A stretch of 6,847 bases of DNA from Planctomycetaceae bacterium (GTDB taxonomy: Bacteria > Planctomycetota > Planctomycetia > Pirellulales > UBA1268), in contig CANHYS010000113.1 in assembly GCA_947464585.1 (NCBI GenBank), positions 1 through 6,847 of the forward strand, written 5' to 3'. Made by a program: the position numbers and the translations under genes. Position 1 is the first letter of the stretch. Each line of letters begins with the position of its first letter. Below the pieces are notes generated by a model, which saw nothing but the letters and a program-made list of their open reading frames with translations, did not search any database and was not told where the DNA came from. Positions 1 to 5,553 of the stretch are shown here, in pieces.

Positions 1-845
1 ACAAGCTGCGTTACAACCCCGGCCATCTCTACCATCACGAGCCGACGAAGCCGTGGCAGGACAAGGTGCGGGTCATCGCCGACGTGGCCGCCAAGAACGA
101 CTGTGCCCTGCGGGTGGGTGTGAACTGCGGCAGTGTCGATCCCGCCAAGAAGGAGCAGTTTGCTGAGGACGATTCAATCGGGCCGATGCTGGCAAGCGCC
201 CTCGAGCACTGCGAGCTGCTCGACTCGATCGGCTTCACGCGATACGCCGTCTCGCTGAAAGACTCCGATCCGAAGAAGGTGATCGAGGTGAACCGACGGT
301 TTGCCGAGGCCCGGCCCGACGTGCCGCTGCACCTGGGCGTGACCGAGGCGGGCATGCCGCCCGACGGCATCATCAAGACCCGGATCGCCTTCGAGCAGCT
401 CATCAGCCGCGGCATCGGCGACACCGTTCGCGTGTCGCTCACCGTGCCCAACGCCGACAAGCCCCAGGAGATCGCCGCCGCGCAGGCGATTTTGAGCGAC
501 ATCGCGGCGGGCAGGGTGCGGAGTGTCGTCGACTACGGCCTCAGCTCGCTCAACATCATCAGCTGCCCGAGCTGCTCCCGCGTGGAGAACGAGGCCTTCA
601 TCGAGTTGGCCAAGCAGGTCAAGGAGATGACGGCCTACGCGAAGGATCATGCCATCACGATCGCCGTGATGGGCTGCCGCGTGAACGGCCCCGGCGAGAC
701 CGACGACGCCGACCTCGGCCTCTGGTGCGGCCCGACCCACGTGAACCTGAAGAAGCGTTCGGCCGAACTTGGGGCCTACCCCTACGATGCGATCCTGCCG
801 AAGCTCCGCGAGGAACTCGACAAGCTGATCGGCGGGCAGGCCTGA
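1..845 (+). CDS. ispG: 4-hydroxy-3-methylbut-2-enyl diphosphate synthase, C-terminal part (5'-truncated)
   Basis: IspG (GcpE) catalyses the penultimate step of the MEP isoprenoid pathway, reducing methylerythritol cyclodiphosphate to HMBPP in the cytoplasm. The reading frame is already open at base 3, so the gene starts outside the window; about 280 residues are visible. The first part is the end of the TIM barrel, with the hallmark VNCGSVDP (bases 121-144). The C-terminal iron-sulfur domain has CPSC (Cys codons at 564 and 573) and MGCxVNGPGE (Cys codon at 675, Glu codon at 696). The seven-residue spacing from that Cys to that Glu matches the four [4Fe-4S] ligands known in E. coli IspG (C270, C273, C305, E312). 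No large insert separates barrel and cluster domain, so this is the two-domain bacterial type, not the longer plant/chlamydial type. The TGA stop lies one base before rimO, suggesting one transcript. Confidence 0.96.
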   Translation, partial: KLRYNPGHLYHHEPTKPWQDKVRVIADVAAKNDCALRVGVNCGSVDPAKKEQFAEDDSIGPMLASALEHCELLDSIGFTRYAVSLKDSDPKKVIEVNRRFAEARPDVPLHLGVTEAGMPPDGIIKTRIAFEQLISRGIGDTVRVSLTVPNADKPQEIAAAQAILSDIAAGRVRSVVDYGLSSLNIISCPSCSRVENEAFIELAKQVKEMTAYAKDHAITIAVMGCRVNGPGETDDADLGLWCGPTHVNLKKRSAELGAYPYDAILPKLREELDKLIGGQA

Positions 846-846
846 C

Positions 847-2313
847 ATGAGCCACGCTTCATCCCTGCCGATCGTCGATCCTTCGGCCACAGGCGCGGCC
901 TGCGGCAGCGGCCCCGCCGTGATGGCGGCCGCGCAGCCGGTCGACGCGGCCACCTGCCGCGGCACGTTTTCCATGGTGAGCCTCGGCTGCCCGAAGAACC
1001 TCGTCGACAGCGAGCGGATGCTCGGCCTGCTCCGCGAGGACGGCTGGCAGCTCGTCGGCGAGCCGCAGGGCTCCGATATCGTGGTCGTGAACACCTGCGC
1101 CTTCATCGACGCATCCCGCCAGGAGTCGTATGCGGCGATCAACGAGATGCTCGACCTGAAGCGGTCAGGCGGCACCCGCGGCGTGATCGTGGCCGGCTGC
1201 CTCGCCGAGCGGCAGAAGGAGTCGCTGCTCACCGAACTGCCGGGGGTCGATGCCGTGATCGGCGTCTTCTCACGCGACGAGATCGCCCGCGCGGCCGAGC
1301 GGCTCATCGGCGGCCTCGGCGACCAGCGAAGCATCTTTCGCCCCGCCCCCGCCCGCGCTCTCGACGACTCGGGCCGGATGCGGGTCACGCCGCGACACAT
1401 GGCCTACCTCAAGATCTCCGAGGGCTGCGACCGCACCTGCACCTTCTGCGCGATCCCGAAGATGCGGGGCAAGCACGCCACCAAGCCGATCGAAGAGGTG
1501 ATCCGCGAGGCCCGCGAACTCGCCGCCGACGGCGTGAAGGAGCTGGTGATCGTCGCGCAGGACACGACCTACTACGGCATGGACCTCTACGGCGAGCCCA
1601 GGCTCGTGGAACTGCTCGAAGAACTCGAGAAGGTGGACGGGATCCAGTGGATCCGGCTGATGTATCTCTACCCGATCCACTTCACCGATCGCCTCATCGA
1701 CAAGATCGCCACCAGCCCGAAGATCATCCCCTACCTCGACATGCCGCTGCAGCACGCCAGCGATCCGGTGCTCAAGCGGATGCAACGGCGTGTGGCGCGG
1801 GGGCCGACGGAGGAACTGCTCGCGAAGCTGCGGAGCCGGATTCCCGGCCTCGTGCTGCGGACGACCTTCATCACCGGCTTCCCCGGCGAGACCCGCGAAC
1901 AGTTCGAAGAGATGGTCGCCTTCGCAAAGCAGTGGAAGTTCGAGCGGGTGGGCGTGTTCACCTATTCGCTCGAGCCCGACACGCCGGCAGCGAGGCTCGA
2001 CGGCCACATGCCCGACGACGAGAAGGCGGCACGGCGAGATGAGCTCATGGAGGTGCAGCAGGCGATCGCCCACGAGCACACGCGGCGTCAGATCGGCAAG
2101 ACGCTTGACGTGATCATCGACCGGCAGAGCGAGGAGCGCGAGGACGTGTGGATCGGAAGGACGCAGGCCGACGCGCCCGACATCGACTGCGTCGTCTATG
2201 TGACCGCGCCGGGGAGTTCGGCTGCGCGGCCGCTCACGGGACGGATCCTGCCGGTGGAGATCGTGGCGTCGAGCGGCTACGACCTTGCGGGCGTGCCAAG
2301 TGAGGCGGGCTAA
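847..2313 (+). CDS. rimO: Ribosomal protein S12 methylthiotransferase RimO
   Basis: RimO is a radical-SAM enzyme that adds a methylthio group to the conserved aspartate of ribosomal protein S12. All three expected domains are present. The N-terminal MTTase domain has SLGCPKN, NTCAF and AGCLAE, giving cluster ligands C48, C84 and C118. The radical-SAM core has CDRTCTFCAIP (C194, C198, C201; CxxxCxxC). A C-terminal TRAM-like region covers about residues 412-480. SLGCPKN and the short CAIPKMRGK stretch favour RimO over the tRNA enzyme MiaB. At 488 aa it is longer than E. coli RimO (441 aa) because about 40 low-complexity, Ala-rich residues precede the first motif. ATG 847 was chosen for its position one base after the ispG stop and for an AGG at 838-840 about six bases upstream. 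ATG 922 would give a more family-typical N-terminus and cannot be excluded. Confidence 0.95.
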   Translation: MSHASSLPIVDPSATGAACGSGPAVMAAAQPVDAATCRGTFSMVSLGCPKNLVDSERMLGLLREDGWQLVGEPQGSDIVVVNTCAFIDASRQESYAAINEMLDLKRSGGTRGVIVAGCLAERQKESLLTELPGVDAVIGVFSRDEIARAAERLIGGLGDQRSIFRPAPARALDDSGRMRVTPRHMAYLKISEGCDRTCTFCAIPKMRGKHATKPIEEVIREARELAADGVKELVIVAQDTTYYGMDLYGEPRLVELLEELEKVDGIQWIRLMYLYPIHFTDRLIDKIATSPKIIPYLDMPLQHASDPVLKRMQRRVARGPTEELLAKLRSRIPGLVLRTTFITGFPGETREQFEEMVAFAKQWKFERVGVFTYSLEPDTPAARLDGHMPDDEKAARRDELMEVQQAIAHEHTRRQIGKTLDVIIDRQSEEREDVWIGRTQADAPDIDCVVYVTAPGSSAARPLTGRILPVEIVASSGYDLAGVPSEAG

Positions 2314-2355
2314 CGCTGCTCGTTGTGAGATTTGCTGACGTCAAGCGTATTGGTT

Positions 2356-2384
2356 CGCCGGCTGCGGCATGCTCGTCGCCGGCG
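2356..2384 (+). other. GC-rich hairpin shortly after rimO
   Basis: CGCCGGC at 2356-2362 pairs perfectly with GCCGGCG at 2378-2384 around a 15-base loop. It lies 42 bases past the rimO stop. No T-run follows it, so it is not a classical intrinsic terminator. In GC-rich DNA a seven-base stem can arise by chance. It could be a further diverged member of the repeat cluster that starts at 2391, or a transcript 3'-end stabiliser. Confidence 0.35.
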
Positions 2385-2393
2385 GATTGCGAT

Positions 2394-2420
2394 CCCCCGG
2401 CTTACGCCGGGGGCTTTTAT
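2394..2420 (+). terminator. Palindromic unit 1; possible rimO terminator
   Basis: CCCCCGGC (2394-2401), loop TTAC, GCCGGGGG (2406-2413): a perfect eight-pair, all-GC stem followed by CTTTTAT. The shape fits an intrinsic terminator about 80 bases after the rimO stop, but the T-run is only four long. Because the same sequence recurs twice nearby, it is primarily a repeat unit. Any terminator role is an inference. Confidence 0.5.
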
Positions 2421-2434
2421 GGGAGCACAGGAAT

Positions 2435-2461
2435 CCCCTGGCTTACGCCGGGGGCTTTTAT
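2435..2461 (+). terminator. Palindromic unit 2; possible second terminator
   Basis: CCCCTGGC (2435-2442), loop TTAC, GCCGGGGG (2447-2454), then CTTTTAT. The stem is eight pairs with one G-T wobble and is otherwise identical to unit 1. Its right arm and T-run can alternatively pair with the inverted unit downstream (2452-2461 with 2472-2481), so two exclusive folds are possible. Confidence 0.45.
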
Positions 2462-2471
2462 GGGAATGTTT

Positions 2472-2500
2472 ATAAAAGCCCTGAGCGTGAGCGACGGGAT
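2472..2500 (-). repeat. Inverted, degenerate palindromic unit
   Basis: Read on the - strand this stretch gives AAT, a 20-base core CCCGTCGCTCACGCTCAGGG, then CTTTTAT. Aligned without gaps to unit 2 it matches in 24 of 30 positions, and in all ten flanking positions. The differences fall inside the stem and destroy three central pairs, so this unit folds poorly on its own. The conserved flanks with a diverged core suggest a separate subfamily of the same element rather than random decay. Confidence 0.7.
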
Positions 2501-2513
2501 TGCCCCGGCTGGC

Positions 2514-2542
2514 GATCCCCTGGCTTACGCCGGTGGCTTTTT
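2514..2542 (+). repeat. Palindromic unit 3
   Basis: CCCCTGGC (2517-2524), loop TTAC, GCCGGTGG (2529-2536), followed by five T at 2538-2542. One C-T mismatch and one wobble weaken the stem relative to unit 1. This unit has the longest T-run of the set. It ends 52 bases before the pgsA start, so it would lie in the pgsA leader if transcription started further upstream. Confidence 0.7.
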
Positions 2543-2594
2543 GTCGTCCGAACATTCCATGCCGAACGCCACCGCGACGTAACGTATTGCTACC

Positions 2595-3203
2595 ATGCAG
2601 CAAGCTGATTCACTGAACCGTGTTTGGACGGTGCCGAACATGCTGTCGGCGGCGCGGCTCGTCCTCGCGATCGTGCTGTTTGGCGTGATCGAACAGGAGC
2701 GGTATGCCGCGGCGACGGTGCTCTTTCTCGTAGCGGCCTCGACCGACTGGGTCGATGGTTGGTGGGCGCGGCGGTTTCATCAGGTGAGCCGGCTCGGGAG
2801 AATCTTCGACCCGCTCGTCGACAAGGTGATCGTCTGCGGCGGTTTTATTCTTTTAGCGGCCCGGGGCGGTGCATCGGCGATCCTGCCCTGGATGGCGGTG
2901 GTGGTCGTCGTCAGGGAACTGGTGGTGACCGCCGTCCGCGCGGAGATGGAACGCACCGGGCATGATTTCTCGGCGGCGTTCTCCGGCAAGCTGAAGATGG
3001 TGCTGCAGTGCGCGGCGATCGCGCTTGAGCTTGTGGCGCGGGCCGCGCCCGAGTGGTCGTTCGGAGGCATGGGCGTGCGGACACTCGCCGTCGCGGTGGC
3101 CTGGGCGGCGGTGGCTTTGACGGTCTGGTCGGGCGTGGAATACCTGGTCGCTGCCCGCGGCATGCTCACAAAGCCGGAGCCCGGGGATGGAGATCGAGGC
3201 TGA
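2595..3203 (+). CDS. pgsA: CDP-diacylglycerol-glycerol-3-phosphate 3-phosphatidyltransferase
   Basis: PgsA transfers the phosphatidyl group of CDP-diacylglycerol to glycerol-3-phosphate, the committed step of phosphatidylglycerol synthesis, in the inner membrane. The complete CDP-alcohol phosphatidyltransferase signature is present: D51xxDG55xxAR59, eight residues, G68xxxD72xxxD76, where the aspartates bind metal and catalyse the transfer. The N-terminal VPNMLSAAR stretch is typical of PgsA-like members. At 202 aa it is close to E. coli PgsA (182 aa), with five or six hydrophobic segments. Other family members (for example PgsA2 or cardiolipin-synthase-type enzymes) share the motif, so substrate is inferred from the N-terminal resemblance. 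ATG 2595 has no clear Shine-Dalgarno sequence. It is the natural start because the family motif PN-LS-R follows at residue 14. The gene overlaps the next one by a single base (TGATG). Confidence 0.9.
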   Translation: MQQADSLNRVWTVPNMLSAARLVLAIVLFGVIEQERYAAATVLFLVAASTDWVDGWWARRFHQVSRLGRIFDPLVDKVIVCGGFILLAARGGASAILPWMAVVVVVRELVVTAVRAEMERTGHDFSAAFSGKLKMVLQCAAIALELVARAAPEWSFGGMGVRTLAVAVAWAAVALTVWSGVEYLVAARGMLTKPEPGDGDRG

Positions 3204-3214
3204 TGGAGATCGAG
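3186..3214 (+). repeat. 13-base direct repeat across the pgsA stop / next start
   Basis: GATGGAGATCGAG occurs at 3186-3198 and again at 3202-3214, a 16-base period. The second copy contains the start codon of the downstream gene and its first codons. The first copy supplies GGAG and GAGG, which can act as the Shine-Dalgarno sequence. It may be a relic of a small tandem duplication that made the overlapping junction. Confidence 0.6.
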
Positions 3215-4084
3215 ATTCCTGACGTGGCTCCCGGGACGTCTTCCGTTCAGGAGATGATGGCCACCCTCGTGCTGGCCGCCTGCGGCTTCGGTGCGAGCCT
3301 GGCCGTGGCATGGCTGATCGCGCGGCGGGCCCGACGCGGGCTTCCGGCAGTCGACACGCGGCCGCATGCCCCGGTTCCCTGGAAGGGATCCGATGTCGTC
3401 GCAGCGACGCTCTCCTTTCTCGGGTTTCAGATGCTCGCCGCCGGGAGCATGCCGGCCGATGCGTCGTTGCAGATGAGGCTGGCCGCCGGCAGCATCGCCA
3501 TGCTCGCCGCCACGGCCGTGTCCGCAGCGCATCTGCTGCTGCAAGGCGTGGGATGGCCGGCCCTGGGATTCGGCCTGGGCCGGCTCCACGACGACATGCG
3601 GCTTGCGGTGGCAGGGCTGGTGCTGCTGCTCGCGCCGCTGTTGGGCCTGGCCGCGGTGCTCGACCGCTTCGTTCCCTATCACCATGCGATCGTCGACTTT
3701 CTCAATATCCATCGCGATCCGCTGTCGATCGGTCTGGTCGTCTTCGCGGCCGTGGTCGCTGCCCCTGTGGCTGAGGAATTCCTGTTCCGACGGGTATTGC
3801 AGGGGTGGCTGGAGAGCTGGCTCGACCGCTCGCTTGATCGAGATGAGCAACGGTGGGGCGGGGTGACGGCCATCGTGCTCTCGTCCCTGGCCTTTGCGGC
3901 GGCCCACGTGGGGCAGGGGATGGCCTGGGTGCCGCTCTTTTTCTTCGGCCTGGTCGTCGGCTACCTGGCCCGGCAGACCGGTTCGATCGTGCCCGGGATC
4001 ATCCTGCACGGCCTTTTTAACGCCGTCAGCGTGGCCCTGGTGCTCGTGCAGGTGGCGGCTCCCGAGATGGCAGGAGGGGGTTGA
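3203..4084 (+). CDS. CPBP-family intramembrane metalloprotease (CAAX/Abi type)
   Basis: This is a 293-residue polytopic membrane protein with the three CPBP (Rce1-like) motifs. They are EExxxR (E191, E192, R196), FxxxH (F231, H235) and HxxxN (H269, N273), which are the glutamate, histidine and asparagine residues expected for the glutamyl metalloprotease site. By eye there are about seven or eight hydrophobic segments; the first spans about residues 18-40 and the last includes HGLFNAVS. Family members include eukaryotic CAAX prenyl proteases and bacterial proteins tied to bacteriocin immunity or membrane-protein processing, but most bacterial ones have no known substrate. ATG 3203 was chosen because it overlaps the pgsA stop by one base; the frame stays open further upstream inside pgsA. 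Coupling to pgsA suggests a housekeeping envelope role rather than immunity, which is inference. Confidence 0.88.
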   Translation: MEIEIPDVAPGTSSVQEMMATLVLAACGFGASLAVAWLIARRARRGLPAVDTRPHAPVPWKGSDVVAATLSFLGFQMLAAGSMPADASLQMRLAAGSIAMLAATAVSAAHLLLQGVGWPALGFGLGRLHDDMRLAVAGLVLLLAPLLGLAAVLDRFVPYHHAIVDFLNIHRDPLSIGLVVFAAVVAAPVAEEFLFRRVLQGWLESWLDRSLDRDEQRWGGVTAIVLSSLAFAAAHVGQGMAWVPLFFFGLVVGYLARQTGSIVPGIILHGLFNAVSVALVLVQVAAPEMAGGG

Positions 4085-4236
4085 ACGGGGGGGGATGGCC
4101 GAAAAGCCGTCCCAGTGTGACGGGTGGTGAATCCTGTCCGGGGTCGGAACCGATCTGGATGAACGGGCCAGGGTTCGCGAGAATTCGGGCACGCGGTGCA
4201 GGGACGCACCGCCGAGAAGTCAGGGATGGGCTGTCG
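4085..4236. other. 152-base gap without a recognised gene
   Basis: No gene is visible between the CPBP stop and the chosen acyltransferase start. The stretch begins with eight consecutive G at 4087-4094. CCGTC (4107-4111) can pair with GACGG (4119-4123), but no T-run follows. The acyltransferase frame is open through the gap (ATG at 4159, TTG at 4081), so part of it could be coding if an upstream start is used. It may hold a promoter, but I see no convincing -35/-10 pair. Confidence 0.5.
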
Positions 4237-5169
4237 ATGCGCCGTTCGCTCACCACCCAGGTCGTCGATCGGATCGCCTACGTGGCGGTCCGCGTGGCTA
4301 TCTGCGTCATCCAGTCCCTGCCGCGGAGCTTTTGCGAGCGGTTCGCCCGCGGGGCGTCCAACTTCCTGGCCAACCGGGTGAAAATCCGGCGGCAGGTGGT
4401 CCGCGAGAATCTCCAGCAGGCGTTTCCCGAGTGGACGCCCGAGCAGGCCCGCGAGACGGCCCGCGGCATGTGGGAGCATCTGCTGCTGATGGTGATCGAG
4501 ATCGCCCACTCCGAACGGGTGATCCGCAAGACGACCTGGCGGCGGCATCTGCGGATCCACGGCATGGAGCGGTTTCTGCGGGAACTCTGGGCCGACCGTC
4601 CGAAGGTGATTCTCTCCGGCCACTATGGCAACTTCGAGATGTCGGCCTTCGTCTTCGGCCTGTTCGGCTTTCGCATCTACTCGGTGGCCCGCGAACTCGA
4701 CAACCCACTGCTCGACCGGTTCGTGACGAAGTTTCGCGAGGCCCGCGGCCAGATCATTCTGCCCAAGAAGGGCAGCGCGCCCGACGTGGCGCTCGTGCTC
4801 GAGAACAATGGCGTGATCGGCCTGCTCGGCGATCAGGCGGCCGGACCCAAGGGCTGCTGGGTCGACTTCTTCGGCCGGCCGGCGAGTGTGCACAAGGCCA
4901 TCGGCGTGTTCGCCCTGTCCTCGTCGGCGCCAATGATCGTCTGCTCGGCCACGCGGCGTCGGCGACTGTTCGACTACGACCTGCGGCTGGAGGGGGTCGC
5001 CGACCCGGCGGAGGGAGGCCCCGAATCGGCCGACCTGAAGGCGATTTCGCAGTGGTATACGTCGTTGCTCGAAAAGGTGATCCGCCGCGCCCCGTCGCAA
5101 TACTGGTGGGTGCACCGACGATGGCGGGGAGGCCCTCCAAAGGCTACAGTGGCGCGTGCCGCCGCGTGA
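4237..5169 (+). CDS. LpxL/HtrB-like lysophospholipid (lipid A) acyltransferase
   Basis: This 310-residue protein belongs to the LPLAT superfamily, lauroyl/myristoyl acyltransferase branch, whose members add a secondary acyl chain to lipid A or a related lipid at the inner membrane. E. coli LpxL is 306 aa. A single N-terminal hydrophobic segment (about residues 8-28) would anchor it. The catalytic HX4E motif is HYGNFE (H129 to E134). Further down are GLLGDQ (D199, Q200) and VDFFGRPAS, both typical of the branch. ATG 4237 was chosen because family-like sequence starts at once and AGGGA lies at 4222-4226. ATG 4159 would add 26 Arg/Gly-rich residues unlike the family. Placement after pgsA and a membrane protease fits an envelope-lipid cluster. 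The acceptor could be lipid A, as expected for a Gram-negative-type envelope, but ornithine- or glycolipid acylation is not excluded. Confidence 0.88.
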   Translation: MRRSLTTQVVDRIAYVAVRVAICVIQSLPRSFCERFARGASNFLANRVKIRRQVVRENLQQAFPEWTPEQARETARGMWEHLLLMVIEIAHSERVIRKTTWRRHLRIHGMERFLRELWADRPKVILSGHYGNFEMSAFVFGLFGFRIYSVARELDNPLLDRFVTKFREARGQIILPKKGSAPDVALVLENNGVIGLLGDQAAGPKGCWVDFFGRPASVHKAIGVFALSSSAPMIVCSATRRRRLFDYDLRLEGVADPAEGGPESADLKAISQWYTSLLEKVIRRAPSQYWWVHRRWRGGPPKATVARAAA

Positions 5170-5214
5170 GTCCCTCCCCCCGCCTTGATCTTCGTTCGGC
5201 TCGATTGTTTTGAC

Positions 5215-5553
5215 ATGAGCGACTGGATCCCGATCGCCGACGTTGCTGAATGCCCGCCAGGCGCGAGCATCGAGCGATTGGCCGGTGATCGCATGGTGGC
5301 CATCGCCAACGTCGACGGCACGTTGCACGCGATCGACGGCCTCTGTCCGCATCAGGGCGGTCCGCTCGGCACGGGAGCCCTCTGCGGTACCGTGCTGACC
5401 TGCCCTTGGCACGGCTGGCAGTTCGATGTGACGAGCGGCCGGCACCGTTTCAGTGCCACCGTGCGGCAGACGGTGCACGAGATTCGCGAGGAAGCGGGCC
5501 GGATCTATGTCCGGCTCGCCGGCGACGGCTCCGCAGCGGAGTCGCCCGCGTGA
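5215..5553 (+). CDS. Small Rieske [2Fe-2S] ferredoxin-like protein
   Basis: The protein is 112 residues and consists almost entirely of one Rieske domain. The cluster motif is CPH at C44/H46 and CPWH at C63/H66, with 16 residues between H46 and C63, the standard C-x-H-x(15-17)-C-x2-H arrangement. There is no signal peptide or transmembrane anchor, so it is probably cytoplasmic, unlike the Rieske subunit of cytochrome bc complexes. Its size and form match the ferredoxin components of aromatic dioxygenases and the NirD-like family. No oxygenase or reductase lies nearby, so the electron partner is unknown. ATG 5215 starts directly at the conserved DWIPIADV region; no Shine-Dalgarno sequence precedes it. 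A TTG at 5185 in frame would add ten residues. It starts 45 bases after the acyltransferase stop and overlaps the GNAT gene by four bases. Confidence 0.9.
   Translation: MSDWIPIADVAECPPGASIERLAGDRMVAIANVDGTLHAIDGLCPHQGGPLGTGALCGTVLTCPWHGWQFDVTSGRHRFSATVRQTVHEIREEAGRIYVRLAGDGSAAESPA
5521..5546 (+). promoter_or_regulatory. Hairpin covering the GNAT gene's ribosome binding site
   Basis: GGCGAC (5521-5526) pairs perfectly with GTCGCC (5541-5546). Inside it, TCCG (5530-5533) pairs with CGGA (5537-5540) around a three-base loop, leaving a three-base bulge on the left. The structure buries GGAG (5538-5541), the only Shine-Dalgarno-like sequence before the GTG at 5550 (eight-base spacing). It lies within the last codons of the Rieske gene, so a ribosome finishing that gene would open it. 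This suggests obligate translational coupling, not shown by experiment. Confidence 0.5.

Larger units (their letters stand above)
2391..2542 (+). repeat. Cluster of four palindromic units, REP/BIME-like, between rimO and pgsA
   Basis: Three direct units and one inverted, degenerate unit share the plan GAT - 8-base arm - TTAC - 8-base arm - CTTTTAT. The direct units start their stems at 2394, 2435 and 2517, with offsets of 41 and 82 bases. The inverted unit occupies the space between the second and third. The first two units also share the GGGA that follows the T-run. Clusters with alternating orientation in an intergenic region are the usual layout of bacterial REP/BIME elements. I recall similar TTAC-loop palindromes as abundant in planctomycete genomes, but no search was possible. 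The element fills most of the 281-base gap. No gene is credible here, although the repeats keep short frames open on both strands. Confidence 0.85.

Noticed and set aside
174..1400. Long open frame (408 codons) on the - strand opposite ispG and rimO
   Set aside because: It runs antisense to two genes with complete catalytic motifs, has low-complexity Arg/Ala/Gly/His-rich sequence with no recognisable motif, and is what strong GC-biased third positions produce on the opposite strand.
2391..2542. Possible CRISPR array
   Set aside because: Only three direct units, unequal spacing, one inverted member, and no uniform spacers or cas genes; the units are strong palindromes with terminator-like tails.
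2541..2594. Possible promoter for pgsA after the repeat cluster
   Set aside because: TTGTCG (2541-2546) and TAACGT (2580-2585) resemble weak elements but are about 33 bases apart, and other combinations have wrong spacing.
2310..2608. Small open frames on both strands (79-97 codons) in the rimO-pgsA gap
   Set aside because: Their repeated YAGGF- and APGVSRGI-like peptides are simply the palindromic repeats translated; they overlap on both strands and have no ribosome binding site.
4107..4123. Hairpin CCGTC/GACGG after the CPBP gene as a terminator
   Set aside because: Only five pairs with a seven-base loop and no T-run after it on the + strand; T-rich flank exists only for - strand reading, where no gene needs it.
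2780..4192. Long open frame (470 codons) on the - strand opposite pgsA and the CPBP gene
   Set aside because: It lies antisense to two motif-verified membrane proteins and its composition (Arg, His, Gly, Pro-rich) is typical of a shadow of hydrophobic codons.
5185..5214. Possible sigma-70-type promoter before the Rieske gene (TTGATC at 5185)
   Set aside because: No acceptable -10 element at proper spacing, and the 45-base gap would leave almost no leader; read-through from the acyltransferase gene is simpler.
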